Positions 8,809-17,345 of a stretch of DNA of 33,381 bases are shown in pieces. The translations under genes were made by a program, and so were the position numbers. Source of the DNA: Butyricicoccus pullicaecorum DSM 23266 (GTDB taxonomy: Bacteria; Bacillota; Clostridia; Oscillospirales; Butyricicoccaceae); NCBI RefSeq assembly GCF_900167005.1, contig NZ_FUXW01000012.1:24001-57381 (forward strand). Reading direction: 5' to 3'. A model generated the notes under the pieces. That model did not search any database. It saw only the letters and a program-made list of their open reading frames with translations, and was not told the DNA's origin. Numbering within the stretch: the stretch's first letter is position 1; every line of letters begins with the position of its first letter.

Positions 8809-10917
8809 ATGATTACACTCCAGATTGATGGAAAAACCGTGACCGTCCAGTCCGGAACCAACGTGCTGGAGGCTGCGCTGCAAAATGGGATCTATATCCC
8901 ACACTTGTGTCATCATCCCGACCTGCCTGACATCGGCTCGTGCCGTCTGTGTCTGGTCGAGGTTGAGGGCAGGGAAGGGGTCGTCCCTTCGTGCAAGCTG
9001 ATGGCCGAAGAGGGTATGGTCATTCGCACGGACAGCCCGGAGATTTCGCATCTGCGCCAGCTGTCCATGGAACTGATTCTGGCTGCCCATCCGGAGGACT
9101 GCTCGACCTGTCCCAAGTACGGACGCTGCGAGCTGCAAACCCTTATCCAGTATATGGGCACCTCGGCAACCCGTATGCATACCCGCGTTAAGGGTTTTAC
9201 CCGAGATGAGCGCAATCCGCTTTTGATTCACGACATGAACCGCTGTGTTCTGTGCGGTCGCTGCGTGCGCGCCTGCCAGGATCTGCGCGGCGTGGGCGTG
9301 CTACAATACAATCAGTCGAATATGGAAACCTACATCGGCACCCTGCATGATAAATTACTTAAAGATGTCGATTGCCGGTTCTGCGGTGCGTGCGCCGAGG
9401 TCTGTCCGACCGGTACCATCCGTGACCTGATCAACTACACCCCGACCGAAAAGCGGGACACGCTCATTCCCTGTCAGGCGACCTGTCCGGCGCATACCGA
9501 TGTACCGCGCTATGTCCGCTATGCCAAGGAGGGAAAATTCGAGGAAGCCACCGCGGTTATCCATGAAAAACTACCGTTTCCCGAGTGCTTGGGACGTGTA
9601 TGCGCCCATGCGTGCGAGACCAAGTGCCGCCGCGGGGATGTCAACGAGGCGGTGTCCATCCGCAACATCAAGCGTTATGTCGCCGAGCACGCCGAGAATG
9701 TGCTGTGGAAGAAGAACAGTAAGCGTTTGCCTGCGACCGGAAAAAAGGTATGTGTCGTCGGCGGCGGCCCGGCAGGCATGACGGCAGCCTTCTATCTGGC
9801 GAAGCAGGGATATGCGGTCACACTCAAAGAAGCATACCCCAAACTGGGCGGACAGATGCAGTACGGCATTCCGTCCTATCGTCTGCCGCGTGAGGTCGTA
9901 GACAGAGAGGCGGCTTATCTGACTGAGTTCGGCGTAACGGTCGAGACCAATTGCCGAGTCGACCATCCAAAAGAACTGCTTGACCAGTTCGACGCAGTCA
10001 TTCTGGCAGTCGGTACCCATCAGGGCGTGCGTCTGCCCATGACCGGCAGCAATCTGCAAAATGTCCTGCTCAATACCGATTTTCTGCGCAACGCGTCCAT
10101 GGGTCTGCCGACCGGCATGGGCGACAAGGTCATCGTGCTGGGCGGCGGTAATGTCGCCTTTGACTGTGCCCGCACGGCCAAGCGGCTGGGCGCACAGGAA
10201 GTGCACGTTGCCTGTCTGGAAAAGCGCGAAGCCATGCTGGCTGATGACGAGGAAATCGAGCAGGCACAGGAAGAGGGCATTGAGGTACATCCAGGACAGA
10301 CCTTCGAGGCCATCTGCGGCGAAACCGCAGTCACCGGTGTCAAGTTCTGCAACGTCAAGAGCTTTACTTTTGATGAAAACCGTCGTGCGATCATCGAGAA
10401 GGAGGAAAACTCCGAGCACGAGATTGCAGCGGATACGGTCATCTTTGCGGTCGGTCAGCGTACCGATCTGGCAGAGGATTCCGGACTGGAGCGCGGACGC
10501 GGCAACTGCATTGCAGCCGATCCCGAACACTTCACTACCAATATTTCCGGTATTTTCGCCTGTGGCGATGCCATTTATGGCACCAAAACGGTCATTCAGG
10601 CGGTGGAATCCGGCCGAGAGATTGCGTCCGTGGTTGACCGATACTTGGGCGGCGACGGCGATATCTCCGAGGTTCTGGCACCGGTCGAGAAGCCCGATCC
10701 CAAGATTGGCAAGGTCGAGGGCTTTGGTGATCTAAGCCGCGCAGGCGAGGATTTCGTTCCGGCGAACGACCGACAGGACAACTTTAACCCCATCAGCCGG
10801 GGCATCTGCGACAGCAGCCTGTGCGGTGAGGCCGCACGCTGCCTGCAATGTGATCTGCGCTTCACCATCACGGGCAGCCGCCTGTGGAGCGATTACCATA
10901 CGGACAAGGAGGCGTAA
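8809..10917 (+). CDS. NuoG-like Fe-S / GltD-like FAD-dependent NAD(P)H oxidoreductase
   Basis: Multi-cofactor electron-input subunit, 702 aa. Domains in order: plant-type [2Fe-2S] (C34, C45, C48, C62); NuoG/HydA-type His-Cys3 cluster site (H94, C98, C101, C107); two [4Fe-4S] ferredoxin motifs (C146/149/152/156 and C189/192/195/199); then a GltD/NfnB-like half with its own N-terminal Cys motif (PCQATCPAH), an FAD Rossmann GGGPAGMTAAFYLA near 314 and an NAD(P) Rossmann VLGGGNVAFD near 441. In this family the GltD part oxidises NAD(P)H and passes electrons through the clusters to a partner. The partner is almost certainly the next gene, 3 bp downstream. I used the ATG at 8809, 7 nt after GGAGG, not the GTG at 8749. 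Confidence 0.85.
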   Translation: MITLQIDGKTVTVQSGTNVLEAALQNGIYIPHLCHHPDLPDIGSCRLCLVEVEGREGVVPSCKLMAEEGMVIRTDSPEISHLRQLSMELILAAHPEDCSTCPKYGRCELQTLIQYMGTSATRMHTRVKGFTRDERNPLLIHDMNRCVLCGRCVRACQDLRGVGVLQYNQSNMETYIGTLHDKLLKDVDCRFCGACAEVCPTGTIRDLINYTPTEKRDTLIPCQATCPAHTDVPRYVRYAKEGKFEEATAVIHEKLPFPECLGRVCAHACETKCRRGDVNEAVSIRNIKRYVAEHAENVLWKKNSKRLPATGKKVCVVGGGPAGMTAAFYLAKQGYAVTLKEAYPKLGGQMQYGIPSYRLPREVVDREAAYLTEFGVTVETNCRVDHPKELLDQFDAVILAVGTHQGVRLPMTGSNLQNVLLNTDFLRNASMGLPTGMGDKVIVLGGGNVAFDCARTAKRLGAQEVHVACLEKREAMLADDEEIEQAQEEGIEVHPGQTFEAICGETAVTGVKFCNVKSFTFDENRRAIIEKEENSEHEIAADTVIFAVGQRTDLAEDSGLERGRGNCIAADPEHFTTNISGIFACGDAIYGTKTVIQAVESGREIASVVDRYLGGDGDISEVLAPVEKPDPKIGKVEGFGDLSRAGEDFVPANDRQDNFNPISRGICDSSLCGEAARCLQCDLRFTITGSRLWSDYHTDKEA

Positions 10918-10920
10918 GAA

Positions 10921-13641
10921 ATGAGCATGATGCAGAACAACGCGCAGGCGCTGGTCAAGCTGCGCGGTATGACCCGTGCAGATTTGGAGACTCGATTTGA
11001 CACCTATGCACCGGTACAGGGTAAAATTGTCGGCGCACTGTACAACGCGGACACCGATGGCATGAAGAATATCCTGCTCAAGTTCAATCCGGCGGGTGTT
11101 GTGGCCGGACTCAAGATTTTGACCGTGCTCACGGGTGCGGAGAGCGCCGAACTGAGCGTCAACTGTGAGGTCAACGCCCAAGAATTGCAGGCGAATGCCG
11201 GACAGGTTGACCTCAAACTGACCGTCACCGAGGAAAAGATGGTCAACAAGCGTGCACATCAGAATGATCTGCTGGTACCTTTTGATACCCTGACCGCACT
11301 GGCTGTGCGCCTGATGGATGAGCAGCCGGGCGTGCTGGTGTGCGTGGATGACCAGACCCCGACCGAGGTTGCCCCCGAGACTACACTGGACAAGCTGGTG
11401 GGTGAGGACATCAAGGGCGTGCTCACCGACCATGTATTCTACGCGCCTGAGCAGCTGGCAAGCGTGCGTGCGGACAGTCTCACAAGCGGCATGATTCATA
11501 CCCTGAAAAATGAGCACTGCATGGTGCATGAGACGGGTGAGGAACTGCTGCGCCTGCGCCAGAAGAGCTGCGGCAAGTGTATATTCTGCCGAGAGGGACT
11601 TTATCAGCTGTCTCAGGTTATGCAGGACGTATCCGAAGGACGCGCCAAGGCAGGCAATCTGGCACTGGCTGAGGAGATCGGCAGCGCCATGACCGTATCT
11701 TGCAACTGCACACTCGGCGAGAGTGCAGCACAGCCTGCGCTGTCCGTGCTCAAGTCCTTTGGCCGAGAGGTGGAAACCCATTACAAGAACAAGCAGTGCC
11801 CGGCAGGTGTGTGCTTGTCACTGACACAGATCTATATCGACCCGACGCTGTGCAAGGGCAGCGGCGCATGCGCAGCTGTCTGCCCCGAGCAGTGCATTCA
11901 AGTGAAAGATGGCTATGTGTCGGTCATTGATTCCTTTGACTGCACGCGCTGCGGCAAGTGCCTCACCGCCTGTGCGCAGGGCGCGGTCAAGAAGGTGTCC
12001 GGCCGTGCACCCAAGCTGCCCGACCGTCCGGTGCGCATCAAGGGTGCCAAGGTGGCAGTAACCACCGAAACCACCGAAAAGACGCCGCGCAGGAGACGGC
12101 GCACCGCGCTCAGGATCGAGCGTCCGGTACACACCCAGAGTCAGCCCATCCAACAAACAGAGAAAATGCAGGTGAAGATTATGAAGACCATGGAGACAGA
12201 TGTAGTCATCGTAGCAGGCGGCCCGGCCGGTCTGGCGGCAGCCATCACGGCAGGCGAGCGCGGCCTCAAGTCGGTGATTCTGGAGAAGTCCAGCGCAACC
12301 GGCGGCGCAGCCAATATGGGTATGGGCCCCTTGGGCATTGATACCCGCATCCAGCGCGAGCAGTTTAACGACATCAGCGTGGAAAAGGCGCTGCACATGC
12401 ACATGAATTACACTCATTATCAGGTCGATGAGGATCTGGTACAGACTTACTTCAATAAGTCGGCTGATACCATCCAGTGGCTGGAAGATATGGGCGTCGA
12501 GTTCGCCGGTGCATTCCGCTACTTCAAGGAATCCGAGGCTACTTGGCACATTGTAAAGCCGGAAAATGGTGTCATCGGCCCGCGTGCGGCTAGTGCCATG
12601 GTCAAGGTGATGACCCAGCGGGCCAAGGAACTGGGCTGTGACATCCTGCTCGAGACCCCGGTCACTTCGCTCATTCAGGAGGATGGTAAGGTCTGCGGCG
12701 CGGTTGCGGTCGACAAGGATGGAAACGGCATTGAGGTGCGTGGCAAGGCGGTCATTGTGGCAACCGGCGGCTTCGGCAACAACAAGGACATGATTGAGCA
12801 GGAATTCGGCCTGCATCTGGGAGAGGACTTCTTCCCGTTCCAGATTCCGGGCATCACGGGCGACGGCCTGCGCATGATGTGGGATGCAGGCGCAGCCAAG
12901 TTTGGCGCGAACATCGAGGCAATCTATCAGATTCCCGACAACCTCAATTGGTTCCTGCTCGATGCCGTCCTGCGTCAGCCCAACTTGCTTATCAACCAGT
13001 GGGGCGACCGCTTCATGAACGAGGGTGACATGGGCAACACCACCTATGTCGGCAACGCCCTGCGCTTGCAGCCGGGCAATTACGGCTACTGCATCATGGA
13101 CGAAGGCATCCTCAAGATGTACAAGAAGAATGGCCCGGATATCGCGGATATCGTCCATCCGGCTGACGCCTTTATCGCCTTTGACGGACAGGCAGCCAAG
13201 GCAGTCGAGGATAATTACGAGGGCTATATCGAGGCTGAGACGCTGGAAGAGCTGGCCGAAAAGCTGAACATCGACGCAGACAAGCTGCGCGACACCATCG
13301 ACACCTACAACGAGATGTGCGAGCGCGGCGTGGATACCCAGTACCACAAGCCCCAGAAGTACCTGCATCCGATCACCGGCCGCGGCAAGTATCTGGTCGG
13401 CAAGTACTACGTTGCCGCTTACGGCACGGTCGGCGGCGTGCGCATCAACAAGTACTGCGAGGTACTGGACGCAGACGGCTGTCCGGTTGACGGCCTGTAC
13501 TCTGCGGGTTCGGATGCCAACACTATCTACGGCGACAGCTATAACTTCACCCTGCCGGGCAACACCATGGGCTTTGCGGTCAACAGCGGTCGTATGGCAG
13601 GCGAGAGTGTTGCCGATTACATCGCGGAATGTGAGGGCTAA
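10921..13641 (+). CDS. NuoF-C-terminal/ferredoxin/fumarate-reductase-type flavoprotein fusion
   Basis: 906-aa fused redox enzyme. Residues 1-190 are unrecognised and lack the GRGGAGFPTG FMN/NADH motif of true NuoF. SCGKCIFCREG (C217, C220, C223) is the NuoF [4Fe-4S] domain. A two-cluster ferredoxin follows: its first motif reads CKGSGAC...C (C311, S314, C317, C321), with Ser where the second Cys should be; the second motif (C341, 344, 347, 351) is intact. A basic linker (RRRRR) leads to an FAD_binding_2 flavoprotein domain (about 428-906) with AGGPAGLAAA, GDRFMNE and a TVGGVRIN...LYSAG C-terminus like fumarate reductase/ene-reductases. The HTMGG substrate His is absent, so fumarate is unlikely. 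Probably reduces a C=C bond of an aromatic substrate with electrons from the preceding gene. AAGGAGG precedes the ATG. Confidence 0.8.
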   Translation: MSMMQNNAQALVKLRGMTRADLETRFDTYAPVQGKIVGALYNADTDGMKNILLKFNPAGVVAGLKILTVLTGAESAELSVNCEVNAQELQANAGQVDLKLTVTEEKMVNKRAHQNDLLVPFDTLTALAVRLMDEQPGVLVCVDDQTPTEVAPETTLDKLVGEDIKGVLTDHVFYAPEQLASVRADSLTSGMIHTLKNEHCMVHETGEELLRLRQKSCGKCIFCREGLYQLSQVMQDVSEGRAKAGNLALAEEIGSAMTVSCNCTLGESAAQPALSVLKSFGREVETHYKNKQCPAGVCLSLTQIYIDPTLCKGSGACAAVCPEQCIQVKDGYVSVIDSFDCTRCGKCLTACAQGAVKKVSGRAPKLPDRPVRIKGAKVAVTTETTEKTPRRRRRTALRIERPVHTQSQPIQQTEKMQVKIMKTMETDVVIVAGGPAGLAAAITAGERGLKSVILEKSSATGGAANMGMGPLGIDTRIQREQFNDISVEKALHMHMNYTHYQVDEDLVQTYFNKSADTIQWLEDMGVEFAGAFRYFKESEATWHIVKPENGVIGPRAASAMVKVMTQRAKELGCDILLETPVTSLIQEDGKVCGAVAVDKDGNGIEVRGKAVIVATGGFGNNKDMIEQEFGLHLGEDFFPFQIPGITGDGLRMMWDAGAAKFGANIEAIYQIPDNLNWFLLDAVLRQPNLLINQWGDRFMNEGDMGNTTYVGNALRLQPGNYGYCIMDEGILKMYKKNGPDIADIVHPADAFIAFDGQAAKAVEDNYEGYIEAETLEELAEKLNIDADKLRDTIDTYNEMCERGVDTQYHKPQKYLHPITGRGKYLVGKYYVAAYGTVGGVRINKYCEVLDADGCPVDGLYSAGSDANTIYGDSYNFTLPGNTMGFAVNSGRMAGESVADYIAECEG

Positions 13642-13647
13642 GACAGG

Positions 13648-14157
13648 ATGGAACGCGGAAAATGGACGGAAATCTGGACGCTTGCCCTGTGCATCGCCCT
13701 GTTTCCGCCCATCTGGGCGGTATGCGCCCCATATATTCAGGTAACGACCGGCAGCGTCGCACTGATTTGTGCCGGATTGTACGTTGCCCACGGCAATAGC
13801 GCCAAAAACGCACTGAAAATCAGCATCGGCTTCCTGCTGGGCGACCTGTGGGCGATTGCGGCACTGCGTCTGATGGCAGCCTTGCCGGTTTCCCAGAGCG
13901 CAGCCCTGTTTGTGACTCTGTTCGTCATGGGCGGTCTAGCCGTGCTGATTTCGGGATTTATACCCAAGTATATCGATACCCCGTCCTGGCTGTGCGGCTG
14001 GGCCATCGGATTGACCATCCTGTCACCCGTACCCCAGACCGAAGTGCTGTCGCTCGCATGGCAGATTGCGGTCGCTATGCTGGTCGGTGTGTGGTACGTC
14101 GGCGTGTTCGTCGGCGCGGTACAGAGCAAGATGGTCGCAAAATTTACAAAGGAGTGA
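13648..14157 (+). CDS. DUF1097 family inner membrane protein
   Basis: Hydrophobic 169-aa protein with about five predicted membrane segments (first about residues 9-30, last about 140-162), matching the size and style of DUF1097 proteins such as E. coli YcdZ. The family has no established activity. It lies 6 bp after the flavoprotein gene and 6 bp before the PhlG-like hydrolase gene, so it is co-translated with catabolic enzymes and may move a substrate or product such as an aromatic acid. Its own ribosome site is weak (AAGACAGG), consistent with translational coupling. The transport role is inference only. Confidence 0.7.
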   Translation: MERGKWTEIWTLALCIALFPPIWAVCAPYIQVTTGSVALICAGLYVAHGNSAKNALKISIGFLLGDLWAIAALRLMAALPVSQSAALFVTLFVMGGLAVLISGFIPKYIDTPSWLCGWAIGLTILSPVPQTEVLSLAWQIAVAMLVGVWYVGVFVGAVQSKMVAKFTKE

Positions 14158-14163
14158 GCGAAT

Positions 14164-14955
14164 ATGGCAAAGAAAGTTGGCGTTTGTCAGGAAGAACGCG
14201 GACTGCCGTACTTCAAATATTTTGAGCAGGATTTAGCCCCCATCCCGCAGGAAAAGCTGGATGTCCTGCACGCAGGGCCATCTGAGCAGATGGGCGTGCC
14301 TTTTGCCGACAAGAACCTATTTCTTGCAGGCAAGGACGATGATTACTGCCAGGTCGGCTTTGGCGTCTACGAGGACGGTACAGCATTTGTGTGCAATACC
14401 ACGTATATGCCGAATGTGACCGGCGAGATGCTGGACTGGTGGTTCCCGTGGCACAGTGTGGGCTCCGATCTGCGCTATAAGATTTGGGATCCGGAAGATC
14501 ACTATTTTGCACGTGCAGACAACGCAGCTTATGTGTGCGACCCAAACGTACCCATGCACCAGAAAACCTGGGGCGTGAACCACTATGTGCTCGAAGACGT
14601 CGGCGGTGGGCCGGATGCACTCAAGCTGTGCTTCAAGAGCCCCAAAGACTTCGGCTATGATCCGAACCAGGTCGGCACCGACGTGTGTCAGTCCATGGTT
14701 TGTGCGGTCGGTGAAGGCAACTGCGCCGCAGCAATGACACATAAGTGGTATCCGTACCGGGACGGCGTGCTGTTCTGCTCGCGGTTCTGGATCGGCTACG
14801 GCATGGTGGACGGCAAGATTCAGAAGATCGTACCAGACGACGTGCGCATCCCGGACTTTGTCCCCATGGGACTGTTTGCCCATAACATCAAGGAATTTAC
14901 CAATCTGGCCGCCATTTTGCCGGTGGTTTACGCGGAAAACCGCGATCAGTTCTGA
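14164..14955 (+). CDS. Phloretin hydrolase / DAPG hydrolase (PhlG) family zinc hydrolase
   Basis: 263-aa C-C bond hydrolase of the PhlG family, whose characterised members cleave acyl-phloroglucinols (2,4-diacetylphloroglucinol; phloretin in Eubacterium ramulus, giving phloroglucinol plus phloretic acid). Candidate zinc ligands are H113 (DPEDHY), E144 (YVLEDVGG), and H240/E244 (HNIKEF). The 31-residue and 4-residue spacings match those I recall for Pseudomonas PhlG (129/160, 270/274). W/Y-rich stretches (DWWFPWHSVGSD, KWYPYRDGVLFCSRFW) are also family-like. The length fits the phloretin hydrolase type, slightly shorter than PhlG. A strong AAAGGAG lies before the ATG. Last gene of the left operon, followed by a terminator. 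In context it would cleave a dihydrochalcone-like product made by the upstream reductase; the exact substrate is not proven. Confidence 0.82.
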   Translation: MAKKVGVCQEERGLPYFKYFEQDLAPIPQEKLDVLHAGPSEQMGVPFADKNLFLAGKDDDYCQVGFGVYEDGTAFVCNTTYMPNVTGEMLDWWFPWHSVGSDLRYKIWDPEDHYFARADNAAYVCDPNVPMHQKTWGVNHYVLEDVGGGPDALKLCFKSPKDFGYDPNQVGTDVCQSMVCAVGEGNCAAAMTHKWYPYRDGVLFCSRFWIGYGMVDGKIQKIVPDDVRIPDFVPMGLFAHNIKEFTNLAAILPVVYAENRDQF

Positions 14956-15170
14956 TTTTTTGGCCGAAAAAGGACGACTCCAACCTTTTTGCAAGGGCTT
15001 TGGGCACGATTCCTGTTCACCTCCTCTCAAATTTGCATAGAAAGACGGCTGTACCGTGCGGTTTCTCTATGTGAACGCCCAAAACATCGAAAAACCTCGG
15101 TACACAAGCCCCCTTTTTGTAAGTTATTCATAAGAGACTCAAAGCTCCAGGTCAAAAAATATATACTCGC

Positions 15171-15222
15171 AATGACCTTTTTCCCACGTCCAATGGCGTT
15201 TTACGGAAAAAGGTCATTTTTT
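15171..15222 (+). terminator. Rho-independent terminator ending the left-hand operon
   Basis: AATGACCTTTTTCC (15171-15184) pairs perfectly with GGAAAAAGGTCATT (15205-15218), followed by TTTTTT. It lies 215 bp after the hydrolase gene. The stretch 14956-15343 has no other gene; an imperfect stem around 15037-15072 (CATAG...CTATG) is the only other structure noticed. Confidence 0.8.
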
Positions 15223-15343
15223 ATGCCCTCTGACTGCAAGAAATCCGAAGTCAAAAATGGCGAAATATACTATCATTAAGACAACAAAAGACTGGCAGAA
15301 AACAGGAGAAAGCGCAGAAAAGACAGAAAAGGAGCTGACGAGG

Positions 15344-16390
15344 ATGAACGTAAAATTAGGTATTATCGGTTTTGGCGGCATGGGCAAGTGGCATGCACAG
15401 AACGCGCCGCGTGCGGGCGTAGAGATCGCGGCAGTGTGTGATATTGACCCGGTCAAGCAGCAGGAAGCGGTCGAAATGGGATATAAAATGTATCCCTCTG
15501 CCGAGGAATTGCTGAGAGATGACAATGTCAATACCGTTATTTTGACCGTACCGAATTATCTGCACAAAGAAATGTGCATTAAGGCCGCGGAGGCAGGCAA
15601 ACATGTCATCACCGAGAAACCGGCGGCGATGAATGTGCAGGAACTGGACGAGATGGAGGCTGCATGCAAGAAGGCTGGCGTATTTTTCACCTCTCACCAG
15701 AACCGCAGATGGGATAAGGATATGTTGATCGTTAAGAAAGCATATGACGAAGGCCTGCTGGGCAACATCTTCACCATCGAGTCTAAGTTACACTCGGGCA
15801 ATGGTTACATGCATGAGTGGCATATTTATAAGAAGTACGGCGGCGGTATGATTTACGACTGGGGCGTGCATCTGATCGATCAGATTCTGTTTATGATGCC
15901 GCAGGCCAAGATTAAGTCGGTTTACGCCGATATCAAAAATGTCCTGCACGAGGAAGTAGACGACTACTTTAAGATCATCCTCAAGTTGGATAACGGAGTA
16001 ACCGCACATATTGAGCTGTCCACCTACATTCTGGAATATCAGCCGCGTTGGCTGGCAGCTGGTGATAAGGGTACGCTAGTCGTCAAAAACTTCGGCTGTG
16101 AGGGCAATATCTACCGCACTGGCAAGATGCTGGAAAAGCTGCCGCCGCAGATCACCGAGACCGAGGCCGGCCCAACCCGTCAGTTCGCACCGGTACCGCC
16201 CGGAGGTATCGTCACCGAACCGTTGCCCACGGTCGAGACCGATTGGGTGAATTTCTACCGCAATGTTGTGGACGTACTCAACGGCAAGGCCGAGTCGCTC
16301 ATCAAGATCTCCGAAGTACGCCGTGTACTGTCGGTGATGGAAGCGGCATGGAAGTCTGCCGAGACCAATGAAGCGATTTTGTTTGAATAA
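15344..16390 (+). CDS. Gfo/Idh/MocA family sugar oxidoreductase
   Basis: NAD(P)-dependent sugar dehydrogenase/reductase, 348 aa. N-terminal Rossmann fold GFGGMGKWH, then the EKPAAM motif (catalytic Lys of the family), and DWGVHLID with D172 and H176 as the usual second catalytic pair in the C-terminal alpha/beta domain. An in-frame ATG at 15257 would add 29 residues unlike the family; I prefer 15344, which starts MNVKLGIIGFGG and has AAAAGGAG upstream. First gene of the central operon with an isomerase, a kinase and an ABC importer. Related to but distinct from the dgpA-like enzyme at 24697. Likely interconverts a glucoside or glucose and its 3-keto form; direction is inference. Confidence 0.85.
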   Translation: MNVKLGIIGFGGMGKWHAQNAPRAGVEIAAVCDIDPVKQQEAVEMGYKMYPSAEELLRDDNVNTVILTVPNYLHKEMCIKAAEAGKHVITEKPAAMNVQELDEMEAACKKAGVFFTSHQNRRWDKDMLIVKKAYDEGLLGNIFTIESKLHSGNGYMHEWHIYKKYGGGMIYDWGVHLIDQILFMMPQAKIKSVYADIKNVLHEEVDDYFKIILKLDNGVTAHIELSTYILEYQPRWLAAGDKGTLVVKNFGCEGNIYRTGKMLEKLPPQITETEAGPTRQFAPVPPGGIVTEPLPTVETDWVNFYRNVVDVLNGKAESLIKISEVRRVLSVMEAAWKSAETNEAILFE

Positions 16391-16407
16391 TAGAGGAGGA
16401 ACTTACA

Positions 16408-17322
16408 ATGAAACTGGGTTTTATCACCGCGATCTGTGATGGTATGAGCTTTGAGGAAGTCGTGGATTTCGCGTCTGAGAACGGTCTGGAATGTCTGGAA
16501 GTTGCCTGCTGGCCGCAGGGCGGTGCGCAGCGCAGATACGCAGGCATCAGCCACATTGACGTTGCGAATCTGACCTCGGAAAAGGCAGCGGAGATCAACA
16601 AGCTGTGCGCTGATAAGGGCGTAGAGATCTCGTCTCTGGCATACTATCCGAATACTATGGACCCCGATCCGGTCAAGCGCGAGAGCTATATTGCGCACCT
16701 GTACAAGCTGATTGACGCATCGGCTATGCTGGGCGTGAACATGGTCACCACCTTCCTCGGCCGTGACCCGCACAAGACGGTCAAGGAAAATCTGGAGATG
16801 GTCAAGGAGATCTGGCCGCCGATCGTTAAGTACGCCGAGGACAAGGGCGTTAAGATTGCGATTGAAAACTGCCCGATGCTGTTCACCGACGATGAGTGGC
16901 CGGGTGGTCAGAACCTCATGACCTCGCCTGCAAACTGGCGCAAGGTGTTCGAGATCCTGGACAGCCCCAACTTCGGCATCAACTACGACCCGTCGCACTT
17001 TGTATGGCAGCAGATTGATTACATCAAGCCCATTTACGAGTTCAAGGACAAGATTTTCCACGTCCACTACAAGGACATCAAGCTGTACCGCGACAAGCTG
17101 GCTGATGTTGGCATCATGGCAACGCCGCTCGAGTACATGTCTCCCAAGCTGCCCGGCCTCGGCGATGTCGATTGGGGCAAGTATGTATCCGCGCTGACCG
17201 ACATTCACTATAACGGCTATACCTGCATTGAGGTTGAGGACAAGGCATTTGAGTCCAGCTTGGACGATGCCAAGAAGGCGGTTGTACTGAGCGCCAAGTA
17301 CCTGAGAAATTTCGTCATCTAA
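16408..17322 (+). CDS. Sugar phosphate isomerase/epimerase family TIM-barrel protein
   Basis: 304-aa xylose-isomerase-like TIM-barrel (AP endonuclease 2 superfamily). The likely divalent metal site is E153 (AIENCP), D194 (NYDPSH), H220 (FHVHYKD) and E275 (CIEVED), all in the expected strands. Members act as keto-sugar or inosose isomerases, epimerases or lyases without needing phosphate. GAGGAGG lies before the ATG, 17 bp after the oxidoreductase stop. The pairing with a Gfo/Idh/MocA enzyme suggests processing of a 3-keto-hexose. It is not the C-deglycosidase alpha subunit, which is the separate gene at 26256; sequence similarity between the two is low by eye. Confidence 0.82.
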   Translation: MKLGFITAICDGMSFEEVVDFASENGLECLEVACWPQGGAQRRYAGISHIDVANLTSEKAAEINKLCADKGVEISSLAYYPNTMDPDPVKRESYIAHLYKLIDASAMLGVNMVTTFLGRDPHKTVKENLEMVKEIWPPIVKYAEDKGVKIAIENCPMLFTDDEWPGGQNLMTSPANWRKVFEILDSPNFGINYDPSHFVWQQIDYIKPIYEFKDKIFHVHYKDIKLYRDKLADVGIMATPLEYMSPKLPGLGDVDWGKYVSALTDIHYNGYTCIEVEDKAFESSLDDAKKAVVLSAKYLRNFVI

Positions 17323-17345
17323 GCGACAGACAGAAGGGGAAGAAC

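Noticed and set aside
11818-13791. 657-codon open frame on the - strand
   Set aside because: It lies fully antisense to the flavoprotein gene, has no ribosome site and no recognisable domain. It results from the codon bias of the GC-rich coding strand. The same holds for antisense frames at 9571-10530, 17478-18482 and 18260-19408.
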